Origin: Xiphias gladius
Lineage: Eukaryota > Chordata > Actinopteri > Istiophoriformes > Xiphiidae
Direction of reading: 5' to 3'
Length of the DNA stretch: 64,000 nucleotides
Assembly: GCF_016859285.1 (NCBI RefSeq)
Contig: NC_053404.1
Span: 14,252,605-14,316,604 of the forward strand
Positions 24,421-36,379 of the stretch are shown here, one piece after another; the stretch's first letter is position 1, and every line of letters starts with the position of its first letter. The notes beneath the pieces were generated by a model. The model was not told the origin of the DNA. It saw only the letters and a program-made list of their open reading frames with translations, and made no database searches. The position numbers were made by a program, and so were the translations under genes.

Positions 24421-26367
24421 CTTTAATATTAGGAGCATAACGTATTTACATCATTATTTATTATTATTATCTGTATTGTGTATTGGAGACAGGGATGTGT
24501 AGAGGGGGTAATGGGTGTAAAAAATTAAAAATGTTCCAAGAAATGTTGGAATTCTGTTATGATTAAACTCTTGGTAGAAATATAAACACTAAAAAGACAC
24601 AGAAAACAATAAGAAACAGTAACACCGGGAGGTAGCTGTTTTGTCTGTTTCCATCACAGGAGTCAGGATGATGACAGTTCAGTGGGCCATTGTTTCGTGT
24701 CATTTTGGATGTGCACCTCCTCAGGATGTGACCCAAATCATATCAGTCCTTTTCTAAACATATAATTGCCCAATGTCTATTTTCTCCTTTTGTCATTGTG
24801 TTGCCTAGTTGCACATGGTCAGCAGGCCCCCACCCTTTAATTTCTGCATCCTCACTCCATGTGATATCACCCATCTCCTCACGGTCCATCTGTTCACACA
24901 AAGGAGGTGTATGAGGTTGTTTTGTGTGCCAATGCTGACCGACTCCATCTGGTAGCAAGGCAATAAAGATAATAGCCACCGGGAGAGGTAGTCAGTCAAT
25001 AAGGGCTATAACTTGGTCTGCGTGTCGATGAGGTTTTCTGCTGTCTCTGAGACAGAGGTGTGGGAACAGTGACAAATTACTTCCATCACTGGAGGGCTCC
25101 AGTGTAAATTTATTTAGACTCATTTAATGTACAGATATTGATAAAGTCTTTCCTATGACACCTTTATTTCAAACTGCAGTTTCAAATTCACTTGCCAAAA
25201 TTGCCAAGACAACCAGGAATCAATTAGTCATGGGGTAGTGTTGTTGAGACTGTCCAAAACTCACCTATTTTTTGTCCCATTAAAACATACTGGCAGATAT
25301 GCTCTTCCAAGAGTTTTTATATAACATGCTGAAACTTTCTCAAATTAAATTTGCTAGTACTTTGTGTACGCTGCTATTATCTAGTGCTTTATTAGCCTAC
25401 TAACATTTACTCAGTATGATTTATGTCCTTCCTCTCATGACATTATACGCTGATTGAAATGCATCAGTGCACAGTGCTATTATAATCTGTTTCAGCTTGA
25501 CATAGTGATGACATTTGTGGCTGTATGTTATTACACTATGTTATGCTATCGACATCCCTGACAAAACAGATGTTACACGTTCCTGCCATGCCTGATTGAA
25601 ACGTTTCTGTTTATTTTGGCTCTATTATCGCACACCCTTTACCTCCTCTTCTCATTCTCATTATCTGATTTTTGTCAACCTTTTCAGCTTTTATGTCACG
25701 GCAACTGTGTTTAATAGAGATAAATGTAATGGGGTGACCTGACTGCTCAAATCAATAATCTGTAGTATCTAGCAACAAATAAGTGTTTGAAGAAAATGTT
25801 TCATTCAGCCAAAATCAAAACAAACTGTCCTGACTCATGGTCTAATATACTGAGAGAACCTGATGATGAGCATTTCAAGGAGGAACTCTGATTGCATAAT
25901 GTAAAATGCAGGCAGTCTTACATAATTCAAAAGCTGTATTGAAAATGTGTGTAGTCAGAGGTAATGAAGAAATTACATACTACAGTTGTTCTGATTGACA
26001 CATTTAAAGGATAGGCCTGGCACTATTCTATGTTTTTTTTATTATCAGCAAATACCATCCCAAGCTCATTTATTCCTACTAAATCTTTAAAAATATTTCA
26101 CAAATACAGTTTAATTTTTCAAGGCTCAGTTATTATCTAAAACAGCTGGGCACTATAGTTTTTTTTTGTTTTTTTTTAAACATGACTCAAATGGCTAAAT
26201 AACACAATTATTGGGAGGTATTTTCAGCTGTGGGTTAATACACATGTTGTGTGCTAGGGATGGTGTACATGGAAATAAACTACAGTGCCGATGACCATGG
26301 TAATGAAACAACATTTCACCAGATGCAAAGGTGTGGCCCAGTTATGTAATTTAAGCTATGGTACTGG

Positions 26368-26660
26368 CATGGCTCTAGGAATGGCTATGTCAATCACTGG
26401 CCCACTGGATGCATGGAGTGCCATGAAATTTTGTACAGACTTTCATGGCCCTCAGAGGATGAAGCCCACTGATGTTGGTGATCTGCTGGCTTTTCTTCTG
26501 ACACCACCATGAGGTTCACATGTGTAGTTTTGTGAAAGTGAAATGTATCAATAACTATTGTATGGATTGCCATGAAATTTTTTACAGACAGTTATGAGAA
26601 TCAATGGTAATAACTTTGAAGAATCCCCTGACATTTCATCCACTATAGTGCCATTATTAG
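26368..26660 (-). mobile_element. Copy 3 of the ATCCATCCAATAGTTGTTGAGA repeat family (inverted)
   Basis: Reads CATGGCTCTAGGAATGGC, TGCCATGAAATTTTGTACAG and TATGGATTGCCATGAAATTT on the plus strand, the reverse complement of the 15.0- and 23.4-kb copies; two tandem units are present. Confidence 0.65.
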
Positions 26661-26912
26661 GCCCAAATTTTAGTTCCTTCAAAACTTTGGTTTATGACTG
26701 AATTGTTGTATGAATTATTTGGTTTTAAAAAGTGTACATGTTTCCATTAGCATTGGGTTTGCGTATTGGATACAGATACCCTTTCTTGAGCCACCTGCTG
26801 ACTTTATGATCAATACCACTATTGATGTAGATGCATCTAGTTTGAACTGCAAGTGTGTGTGGCTGATTTACACCATCACACTACAGCCTTCGCAGCACTT
26901 ACTGTGATAAAA

Positions 26913-26968
26913 CACTTTGATCAGTGTTGTTCTTGTTCTGTGTTTCTACAGCAACACTGATCAAAGTG
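26913..26968. repeat. Perfect 17-bp inverted repeat with 22-base loop
   Basis: CACTTTGATCAGTGTTG (26,913-26,929) is followed, after 22 bases, by its exact reverse complement CAACACTGATCAAAGTG (26,952-26,968). An RNA from either strand would fold into a short hairpin; two more pairs extend into the loop. Confidence 0.9.
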
Positions 26969-28989
26969 CTATAGCCTGCAGTGCACTCTCACACAGCAAG
27001 AGTGTGATTTATTCAGTCACAGTTCGGTTCATTTTGCACCTTGTAATTTCTCTGAAGCATCATTCATGGTCTCATTCATATAACAGTATGAATGCATCTC
27101 GACTATAAAACATGCTTTTGTACCTGCCACTGATGACAGTAACAAAACACAGCTACTTCTTGTGTTTTCATACGGTCTACAATCTTTATATGTCTCTATC
27201 TAGCTTTAAACTAGTACCGACAGCACTTACAATAAACTAGCGTCCATGGCAGCATAGTGATCCATTGAGACATTTGTATAATTGCATATGTAATAAATTG
27301 AGCAGAACATTTATTTGTGGATTGGGATCAGAGGAGGTGCAATGTTTTAATGTGCAGGCAGATGCAAAGAAAAGGGCAGTCTCATGAGAGGAGGCGTCTA
27401 GTCGAAAGCGTCAGATGCATTATGGATCAGCACACGAACACTCGCACTCACACAAAGGCTGCCGTATCAGACCTTGTGGGCGCATCTTTTTCAGAAATCT
27501 GAGCGGGTTGAGGCACAGGCTAATCAAAACCAGAAATGGCCATGTCTTAATCACAGACTGACGTAAGATTAAACCACCTGGGGCAAAACTGGATGTTTCT
27601 GTTCCAGATGGTCCTTCTCATGTTATTTTAAGATAGAGAAGAGGGCACGATTTTAGATTTCTTGTACAGTACACAGTATGTAAGGAAACATTTTGTCTCA
27701 AATGTGGTAGTTTTTCTGTGATAGATTTTATTTTATTTCATACAGCATATATAAGGGTCTCCAGTATAACAAGGGATAAATATTCACCCTGTTGAACAAG
27801 AACAGAGGTGCAGTACCCATGGTTACTGACTCACATGCTTGACTTGACTTAACAGTGTTTATTCATGGTGAAAAGTGAAGACTTTCTCATCCACTTGTAT
27901 ACTCTCATATGATGCTTTTCGAGCTTTATAGTTGGGTTTGTTTGGAAATTACAGCAGACTACACAGCTCACTGTCATTCCAAACCTCTCTACCTCATCTG
28001 AAAATGTCACTCAGCAGAGCCCTTTCAACTTGAATCTCAAGAAAAAAAAGTGTTGATGGCAATGTGCTACACCTGTTCATACAAACTGTCACCTATCTCA
28101 TGTGGCACAGTAATGCTGGAAGACATCTGAAAATAATGATGGTCCACACCAAATTCTTCCCACATGGTGCTGTGTCTCAAAACTCCCTCAGAGAGAAATG
28201 ATAAGCTTTACTAACTATTGAGTTATGAAGCGTTCTCACAGGCACAGTAAAGGCTCAGAGCAAAATAGCAAAAAAGAAAGAAAGAAAGAAAGACAATGAA
28301 CAGCTGCAGGAGCTTCAGGATCCAATTATAGGTGCAAGTTTGATACATAGTGTGGAAAGGATGTTTTAAAGATGTGGAAAAGTGCTCTCCTTAATAACGA
28401 GCTTGCGACAGTCTAAGTGGATTGATGTTTTTGAGTAAGTGTAGGATAAATAATTGCTCAGTTATGTGATCATGATAATTATATTTGACTTAGAAGTACA
28501 CCTTTTGATCATTCAATTAATTTTAGTGTACTTTGATTACAGAAAGCCTTGTTGATGTAGCAGAATTTAGGGCAATAATCTTCAGAGGTACACTATGTGT
28601 TCCGTCATCACTGTCTTGTCAGATTCAAATGGATGAACCATACGGTCAATTAACTTCTCCATGTGATTGTCTTCCTCTGGTGGATGTTTGGGTTCTAGTC
28701 GTGGTAATACTTGTGTGTAATAAGAGTTTATTTTGAGTCATACTTTGAGTTTATGTGATACCGTAACTATTGTAAGGACTTATGAAAGTTCATTTGCTTC
28801 AATATTCCTCATAGTTTTCCACTTAGATTTATTTGGATTATGTGTAACTGTTTAATCTTTCGTTACCTGCCTCTAATCCTGCAGCAAATGGAGGCTTTTG
28901 GATGTCTGAGTTCATAGTTTATAGTGGGTTTACTTTTGAAAACATTCATTATGGTTCACCAACAATTTTAGAGTTACTTGGTGAACTAA

Positions 28990-29335
28990 TACATTTAGAT
29001 TTAATACAATTTGTCTCTCTTCACAATATCCTTAGCCATGCTAGCAGCAGCAGTCGGACCGGCACTTCGATCCAGACAGACGGAAATATCTAATCAACTA
29101 TTGGATGGTTTATGACTACCTGTACTTTGTGTTTCATGATAATTAGCAAATGTTAGCTTGCTAATGTGCCAAACTAAGCTGGTGACCATGATAAACATTA
29201 TACCTGCTAAACATCAGCATATTGGCATTGTCATTGTGAGCATATTAGCATGCCAACATTAATATTTAGCTATTCTAAGAGCAATGGTTGCAGGTAGCAT
29301 CATGCTGGAGAAAGTTTGGCTTGGTCTTTTACAGC
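28990..29335 (-). mobile_element. Copy 4 of the ATCCATCCAATAGTTGTTGAGA repeat family (inverted)
   Basis: Minus-strand order: CATGCTAGCAGCAGCAG, ACTATTGGATGGTTTATGA, GATAATTAGCAAATGTTAGC, TAAACATCAGCATATTGGC, GTGAGCATATTAGCATGCC. It is the reverse complement of the left half of the 15.0-kb copy. Confidence 0.65.
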
Positions 29336-31289
29336 TGGCCAAATATTAACTGTGTGTTCTCTCAGATAAAATAAAGTCAAAAAGCCTTCAGTTCTACCTG
29401 AATGATCCTTGATACTTTCAGTGTCAATCCACAGGAAATTACCTCTGTAAGAAAAGTATACTGTAAATCAACCTTTTAAACAACAGATACACTTACTAAA
29501 ATTACTGTTAATGTGTTTATAAGTATAAAGTATATATAAATATTATGTGTTACATTAAGCATGTACATATGCACTGGTCTAGCTGGTTAATAAGAAAAAT
29601 GTCATGCATGTTTGATCATATTCACTGTGGTACATGGTTTTCTCAGCCCAAAAGGTGAGTAAAAAGAAGAACACCTATTCTCTCACCACCCACACACAAA
29701 TTGCCTATTTAAGCCACCATCTTCCATTTATTCCACTTTATTTACTCCATGTCTGGACACCTTCTCTAGTCTCCAAATCCTTAAATTGCTGTATAAGCCT
29801 GCCAGTCAGTCTGCTGATAGAAGGGATGGTATTTTGTCATTTTCTGCTCTCCTGCCAATGAAACGGAAATATAACTGCTTAATCAATGACAGATGGTCTA
29901 ATCCCAAGGCGGAAGATAAATAAGTAAAATGTTCATCGTGGCAGCTTTTTAGAGGTACCAGACAAGTTGGGGTAAAAAACACAGGTGATCAATACAAAAC
30001 ACACCCAAGGCTCTCCTATTTTATCCATTATGCTCATCAAAAAGCCAGCAGGGGTAACACAGAATTCCATTTTCAGTAGAACAACTCAAGAAAATAAAGA
30101 AGATATTAAGAAACATATGAGGTAATGGTTTCAGAGACAGGTAAGCAATTACAGGTTGTACTCCTTTGAGTGACTAGGCTGCAAAGGTTTTACCACCACT
30201 GAAATATGTGAAAGAAAGAAAACAGCTTGCAGATATAGGAATGAAAGAACTTGAAATGTCAACCAAGAAAAGTCCACAAAATCCCTAAGATCACGAAATT
30301 TCTAATTTCTGTTTCCAAATGTCGCAGGCTCTGAAACAGAATTGATTAGATGACCCATTGAGCTCAACTTCTGGCTTCTGTCTTTGAATTCACGAATAGA
30401 AATTAATATATTGATGTTGCTTTTGTCAGTCAGTGCACAACTTCGTGAGTGGGATTCCTCAAAGGATAAAAATATACAAAGTTTACACACGACTTGAGAT
30501 TTTTCCACTGATTAACAACATGTTAAAAGTGCAGTTGGAGTGTTGTTACTGTGCACAAAATTCTCAAATGACCAGTTATGAATGCTGAATTTCGATTTTC
30601 TTAAAATCCATTAATTAGCCTTCATTATATGATTATGTCTGTTTTAAAATGTCCTTATCCACACATCTAGCTGAATTCATTACAATCATGGGAATTTACA
30701 GGATGCTCTAAGATTAGACAATATGACATACACAAGCTACTTATATGTAAAAAGATTGCAAATATACTTTCTATACTAGCTGACTACACAATACAATCAA
30801 TATGCTTTTATTATAAGGATAGCATTTGCCAGGGGAGCCTCTGCTAAAGCTGCCTGACATAAAATTAGTGTGGTCAGGATTATGGAAACTTAACGTGTTG
30901 CTATCTCCCTAGAGATATTTAATAGAGCAGATTCATCCCCGTGTTAAGTGTGATAATAAAAATCCTCCAGCATCTCTCTTCATTGAACTCCTCTTCAACA
31001 GGCTGAAATTTTCTTCAAGTAAATCATGAAAACCCTCCATGGATTTCTTATGGTGTGATTATGGCTCCTGCATGGTAAAATGAGAAGACGCTGCCCTTTT
31101 GCTCCCCAGTTTTCATTCAATCAAATGTGAGGAAGTTTAGAGTTAATGGTGTTTTTTTTTAACAATTTTTCATCCCTCAACTTGGAAGTCAGATGTTGAC
31201 GTGTTCCCTTATTAGCTTTGGAAAAAAAACCAACAACTTACACCCAGCTAAAGTTAGAGAAAGGACTATTTAAGATACAGATGATACAG

Positions 31290-31600
31290 ATTTTAAAAGA
31301 ATTGTTCAAAATTTTGGGAAATTCACATAATCGCAAGTGTTAGATAAGAAGATCAGGATCAATCTCATGCCTGTCCATTAAATATGAAGATACAGCCAGG
31401 AGATACTTAGATTAGCTAAGCTAAGCATTAAGACTGAAGGCAGGGGAAACAGATAGCTTCCCTCTGTCCAAAGATTAAAAATTCTACATATGTTAATGAG
31501 ATATAACATGTTAGTTAATGAGCCTTATAGATGCCGGTAGGTGGAGTGTTTAACATTTGGACAGAGCCAGGCTCTGAGCCAGGCTTTTCTCAGTCACAGC
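31290..31600. mobile_element. Teleost repeat of the GGTGCTGGTAGGTGG family, copy 2, in foldback arrangement
   Basis: The left part (31,297-31,475; TTTTGGGAAATTCACATAAT... CTCTGTCCAAAG) is in minus orientation relative to the 20.8-kb copy; the right part (31,515-31,580; GAGCC...GATGCCGGTAGGTGGAG...ACATTTGGACAGAGCCAGGCT) is in plus orientation. The two halves therefore form a head-to-head pair. Confidence 0.5.
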
Positions 31601-32788
31601 AATACATTTTGTGAGAATGGTAAACATGAATAGATGTTACTAAAACTATAATTACATAACATATAAGTATGACAAGCCCAAGTAGTTAATAAATGCCAGC
31701 AATTCTAAGATTTCCATCCATCATGATAGTCAAATGTACTTACACAATCACTTTAGCTATGTAATTTGACAATTCTTTATTCAAATGTATGTTGGAAAGC
31801 CAATGTGTCCTCAACACTGCATTATTTGCTTATATTAAAGACCCATTATCTCTTTATCTTCAGTAAATTTGACTTGCTCACTATGAATTTGTTCATACGA
31901 TAATAAAATACTATAATTTTTGCACACTTAATAGGTCAAAATATCCCTTAAATTCATATTCCCTGTTGTCAGATTTATGTTGAGTAGCTAAATGTAAATG
32001 TTGACACAGAGTTAATTGCCACAGCATCACAAATCACCATCCATGGTGGTATTAGAATCACAGTCATGTTACAGAAGCAGTGGCATTTTGTGGCAGTATG
32101 ATATATATCACCAACTGAGGTTCCTGTTGCTTTGCCTGGGGGGTAAACTCAACAGTCTAATTTCAGTGCTTTCAACTTCCCCCATCTTGAAGTGGCTGTA
32201 AATTTATGCCTGTCTTTCATCAACCTGCAGTCAGCATATGCCCCCCCCCTTACTTTTTTTTGACATTGTTTTACAGCAGTACTTTTGTTGATCCATTTGG
32301 GTTCCTTATCCATGTATTTAGGGTATGAAATTGATTTAAAGAGAGACAGAAATGTATTTTTCTTGGGAAAGAGACTGTCAGGAAGAAGAAGTGAAATGAG
32401 TACTGGCACATAAGCATGAGCAAACCTCATGAGAGTCTTCCTGGTGCAAATGAGAGGATTCCAGAGAGGATTAAGGGAACCCCAATCACTTCAAGCTCTG
32501 ACACCAAATTAAAGAAATAGTCAGGTTCATTTAGTAGCTATTAGTATCCATAGGCTAAACAAAGATGGTGCAACCATGCCTATACATCAGAAATCTAGCA
32601 GGGATGTAATCCCTACACTTTAACCATGACTTCAGTATACCACAATAACACAGTATATGACATATAAAGTGCAATTAAACTGATGCATGATGAAGCTGGG
32701 AAACAAAACCAGAACATGGTCACAATCTTCTGTCTCATTGCAGCATAATTAATTCAGACAGGAAAATCAAATCTTCCTCCTAAAGTGG

Positions 32789-33282
32789 ATGGATTGTAAT
32801 CTTATGAACATGATGAGGATGATGATGAAAACGACTGACCGACGCACATCCCTTTCCCTTCTGAGAGATGACGAATATGAGCGGAGTCTAGGTGGGATGC
32901 AGTGTTGGGGAGGAGGAGCAAGAGGACAAATCACTGACTGTGACAGTGACAGTTGCTTCTCTCCCCGGCTGCCCCCCACCCCCCACCCCGCTTCAGCTTC
33001 ATCACAGCCATCATCAACATCATCATCAGGCTCAGTAACTGCAGCTTCAGCTCCATCCTCAGCAGAAGCAAAAGCAGAAGCAGTGGCAGGAGCAGCGTCT
33101 ATTGATAGCTTGGAGAACAAATAAACAGCAGACATCTTCAAGAGGCGCTCCACTCGAGGGGGAAGATGGGGAAATGGCAGTTGCACTTGACCAAATGTAT
33201 GAATCAAGAAATCCAACGAGACCTTCATTTATGACAAAAACCCGGGTTTATATATCAATAGGAATTATTTAAAGAACAAAAG
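32789..33282 (+). other. Candidate first (5'UTR) exon of slc35g2
   Basis: The slc35g2 coding exon opens with a splice acceptor (TTTTTCAG at 34,485-34,492), so an upstream exon must exist. The best donor in the preceding kilobases is AAAAG|GTAAGATA at 33,282/33,283, in locally GC-richer DNA with CG dinucleotides. The left boundary is unknown. This segment contains a 111-codon frame on the plus strand (32,789-33,124) and a 153-codon frame on the minus strand (33,228-32,767), both dominated by Ser/Ala or Asp/Glu runs from (AGC)n and (ATC)n-like triplets. Confidence 0.4.
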
Positions 33283-34172
33283 GTAAGATATTTGACGATA
33301 TTTGCTCTATTTATCTTGCTGCACTCAGTTAATACTACAATGCAAACGCCTTAGATAGGAGCGTCCTAAAAATTATGAGTTTTTAGTTGCAATTTTACCC
33401 TAAATTAAACCGGATTTCCAATTCACACTAAATAATTATCCAAATAAAAAGCTGTTAGTTTTAATCTTTATTTTCGGGCTGAAATGCACCGTGCCTTCCT
33501 GAAAATAATCACTTTGTCTGGTCTTGTCAGCTTAAAATATTAAGCCATTGTTAAATCGGCTGTAATCGACGTTTATTATGTTTATTGTGTTTGTTATGTT
33601 TTTCTTTTACACCAATATTAATGTCGTTTATTATGAATGATCAAGTTATATTAATGTAGCTATATTTCAAAAGCGAGGAGCAACCGCATGCAAAAGGAGA
33701 GAAGGCGAATAAGATTACCTATCTGCCCCCTTGTGGTTTTGATTCATACTATGCCCTATGGGATTGACAAAATAAATGTGATTGTTGAAATAATCCTGAA
33801 CATTTTTAGTAATAACAATAGTGATGTAGTTATTTTTCATAGATTTTTCAGGGTTTCTTTTAAATTATTTATTCCGTTTTAAGGAATTTTGTTAATCTCA
33901 TGTTTAAACCAAATCCCATTGCTATTTAAAAGAAGCATCAGAAATATTTCACGGCAGAAGGAACCATTCAAACTATTCAACAGAATTTAACCCTTACACA
34001 CAGTCCTTTTTCCAACGCTGCTAATTTATGTTGTGCAACTCAATTCATCTCTTAAGTGGCCCACATTCATGTATCATCCCCTCTGTGGTTTCCTGTTATG
34101 TAATTTCATCCCCATCAGACTGCATCAGCCTCAGAATGTGTGCTGCTTGGCTTATATGACCTAGCATGGGTT

Positions 34173-34198
34173 TTATGTATATATATATATATATATAT
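34173..34198. repeat. (TA)n microsatellite
   Basis: A run of TA dinucleotides in the slc35g2 5' intron. Confidence 0.9.
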
Positions 34199-34519
34199 GT
34201 ATAGCAGTAGCTCAACACGAGTGTGAGGCTAGGCAGAGCAAAAAGGTAAGTGAGATAGGGTTGATAAGTGTGTGCTTTATCTGTGTGCATGCATGTGTGT
34301 AAATGTGGCAGCACGTGTGTATTTTAGCAGCGTGTGTGTGGATGTGGAGGGTGGATACTGAGAAAAAAAGTTAAAAAAAACCCCAATGTCTTTCTTGACT
34401 TTTTAGGAAAAAACAAAATCAGACCACAAGGCAAGAATATTTGAATGTTGTTTTAACACAACTACACTAATGATTTTCACCTAATTTTTCAGATTACCCC
34501 TTCTGACGCCTAAAGAAAA

Positions 34520-35770
34520 ATGGATGTATCTTCATCCTCGCTCCAGTACGGATCAAAAAAGCGAGTTAAGATTCACCCAAACACAGTGACAGTGAAATAT
34601 GCCACTCACTTTCCCCAGCCTGGTGATGAAGGGTATGATGATGCACCCTCTTTTGAGGACTTTGGCACCTTTGCAGAAGCTAATGTGGGGAATAGACTGG
34701 TTACAAACAGTAAAGGTGGCAGGACTTTCTTTGGAACCATGGACACCCAGTCTAAGCAGCCAAGTGTGCAAAGAGAAAAAGGGGTCGGCGGCCAGCTGGC
34801 TAGCTTCGGTGAGGCGAATGTGTTGGCCTCCAGGGTGACCTGGATGGCCTTGTTTGGGGCCGCGGTGGCTCATGGTTGTGTGGCACTGATTACTCGTTTA
34901 GCAGCCGACCGCTCTAAAGTGCCCTCCCTCGAGCTGCTCTTCATCCGCTCTGTAATCCAAGTGCTGTCCATCCTGGTAGTCTTCTACCACCACGAGGCCC
35001 CCTTTGGCCCTAAGGGCTACCGCTTGCGTCTCTTCTTCTATGGCGTCTGCAACGTAATCTCTATCACATGCGCCTACACCTCTTTTGCCATAGTACCCCC
35101 AAGTAATGGCACGATCATGTGGCGTGCCTCTACCACAGTCTTCAGTGCAATATTGGCCTTCTTGCTCCTGGATGAAAGGCTGGGCTACACAGATGTGGTC
35201 ACAGTGGTGGGAAGTGTGTTTGGTCTGTGCCTGGTCATGGTGCCAAACGTAGCAGACGAGGAGAAGTCCAGGCTGGGCTTTTGGAAGGAGGCCTTTGGCT
35301 ACACAATGACAGTGATGGCCGGTTTGACAGCTGCCCTCTCCATGATCGTCTACAGAGCCATTAAGGAGCGTGTCAGCATGTGGACGGCACTCTTTACCTT
35401 CGGCTGGACGGGTACAGTGTGGGGGGCCTCCACCATGTTTATCATGCAGGAGCCCATCATTCCTCTAGATGGGGAGACCTGGGGCTATTTAATTGGGATC
35501 TGTATCTGCTCCACCGTGGCATTCCTCGGAGTATACTATGCCCTAAATAAGTTTCATCCTGCCTTAGTTAGCACTGTGCAACACCTAGAGATCGTGGTGG
35601 CCATGTTCCTCCAGCTCATTGTTCTGAGGATGATCCCATCTGTTTACGATGTCGTCGGAGGCCTGGTGATCATGATCAGTGTTTTCACCCTAACAGGAGT
35701 CAAGCTGTACAGGGTGAGCAAGGCCATTCGGCAGGATTATCAAGAGATTCTAGACTCACCCATCAAATGA
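34520..35770 (+). CDS. slc35g2: Solute carrier family 35 member G2 (TMEM22), single coding exon
   Basis: Multi-pass membrane protein of the drug/metabolite transporter superfamily. Its substrate is not established. The 416-codon frame matches human SLC35G2 (412 aa) throughout, including the start ([11 protein letters not shown]), [15 protein letters not shown] and [21 protein letters not shown] blocks, [39 protein letters not shown] and the identical C-terminus [11 protein letters not shown]. An acidic soluble N-terminus of about 105 residues precedes ten hydrophobic segments arranged as two EamA repeats (about 107-250 and 260-400). The ATG lies 28 bases inside the exon, after the acceptor at 34,492, and the context AAAAATGG is good. 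It lies upstream of nck1 in the same orientation, as in human 3q22. One intronless coding exon is the normal structure of this gene. Confidence 0.97.
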   Translation: MDVSSSSLQYGSKKRVKIHPNTVTVKYATHFPQPGDEGYDDAPSFEDFGTFAEANVGNRLVTNSKGGRTFFGTMDTQSKQPSVQREKGVGGQLASFGEANVLASRVTWMALFGAAVAHGCVALITRLAADRSKVPSLELLFIRSVIQVLSILVVFYHHEAPFGPKGYRLRLFFYGVCNVISITCAYTSFAIVPPSNGTIMWRASTTVFSAILAFLLLDERLGYTDVVTVVGSVFGLCLVMVPNVADEEKSRLGFWKEAFGYTMTVMAGLTAALSMIVYRAIKERVSMWTALFTFGWTGTVWGASTMFIMQEPIIPLDGETWGYLIGICICSTVAFLGVYYALNKFHPALVSTVQHLEIVVAMFLQLIVLRMIPSVYDVVGGLVIMISVFTLTGVKLYRVSKAIRQDYQEILDSPIK

Positions 35771-35915
35771 GTTTAGAAATGTCAGTCTATTTGTTTACAA
35801 TATTGCTTGGTTGTGCAATTTAAAGAATGTTTGGATCTTCATCTGATGATTTTGTATTGTTGTGTTGTTGGAAGAGTGCCAGTTGTGTAACTAATGTCTT
35901 AATATTTGTGTGTGA

Positions 35916-35921
35916 AATAAA
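35916..35921 (+). terminator. Polyadenylation signal of slc35g2
   Basis: AATAAA about 145 bases after the stop codon. Later AATAAA copies (near 36,228) could serve as alternatives. Confidence 0.6.
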
Positions 35922-36336
35922 AGCCAGATATAATATGGTGAACATTTCCCCATGATAATACTACTTTAATGTCCATTTGTGTCCAAGACTGAAATGTCAG
36001 CAAAAAAATAAGAATCAGTTTTAATTTTTGTGGTTTCATTTGCTCCAACATTTAAAATCATGTTGAATCAGGTCTTGTGAGTGGCAGTGTAAGATAATTT
36101 TAATGATATGCACCTTTTATAATCATAACGAGGTGTGTCGTATCCCTCTGTTGTCACACTGCCACGCTTATCACACTGTGTAAATGTCAGCCTAGAAATC
36201 ATTCATACTACATACAAGGAATGAAAGAATAAAAATAAATACCACCCACTGTTCATAAAATAACTGGTTCTGATTTTCTTAGCCTTAACCTGTTGCTTGC
36301 CAAGACCTTGCTTGCCCAGATCTGTTGATTGCCCCT

Positions 36337-36374
36337 ATATCCTCCCATGTTCATGGAGGAACATGGGAGGATAT
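36337..36374. repeat. Perfect 16-bp inverted repeat with 6-base loop
   Basis: ATATCCTCCCATGTTC, loop ATGGAG, then GAACATGGGAGGATAT. A hairpin of 16 perfect pairs, about 0.4 kb after the slc35g2 polyadenylation signal. Confidence 0.95.
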
Positions 36375-36379
36375 GTGCT

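Larger units (their letters stand above)
11761..32760. other. Gene-poor interval between gorasp1 and slc35g2
   Basis: About 21 kb in which I find no convincing exon, tRNA or other RNA gene. It holds the repeats and LINE relic listed separately. Repeat-free stretches of more complex sequence, for example about 18,400-18,560, 19,570-19,690, 20,560-20,660, 22,400-22,590 and 30,830-31,140, look like candidate conserved non-coding elements. That is a judgement from composition, not from alignment. Confidence 0.5.
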
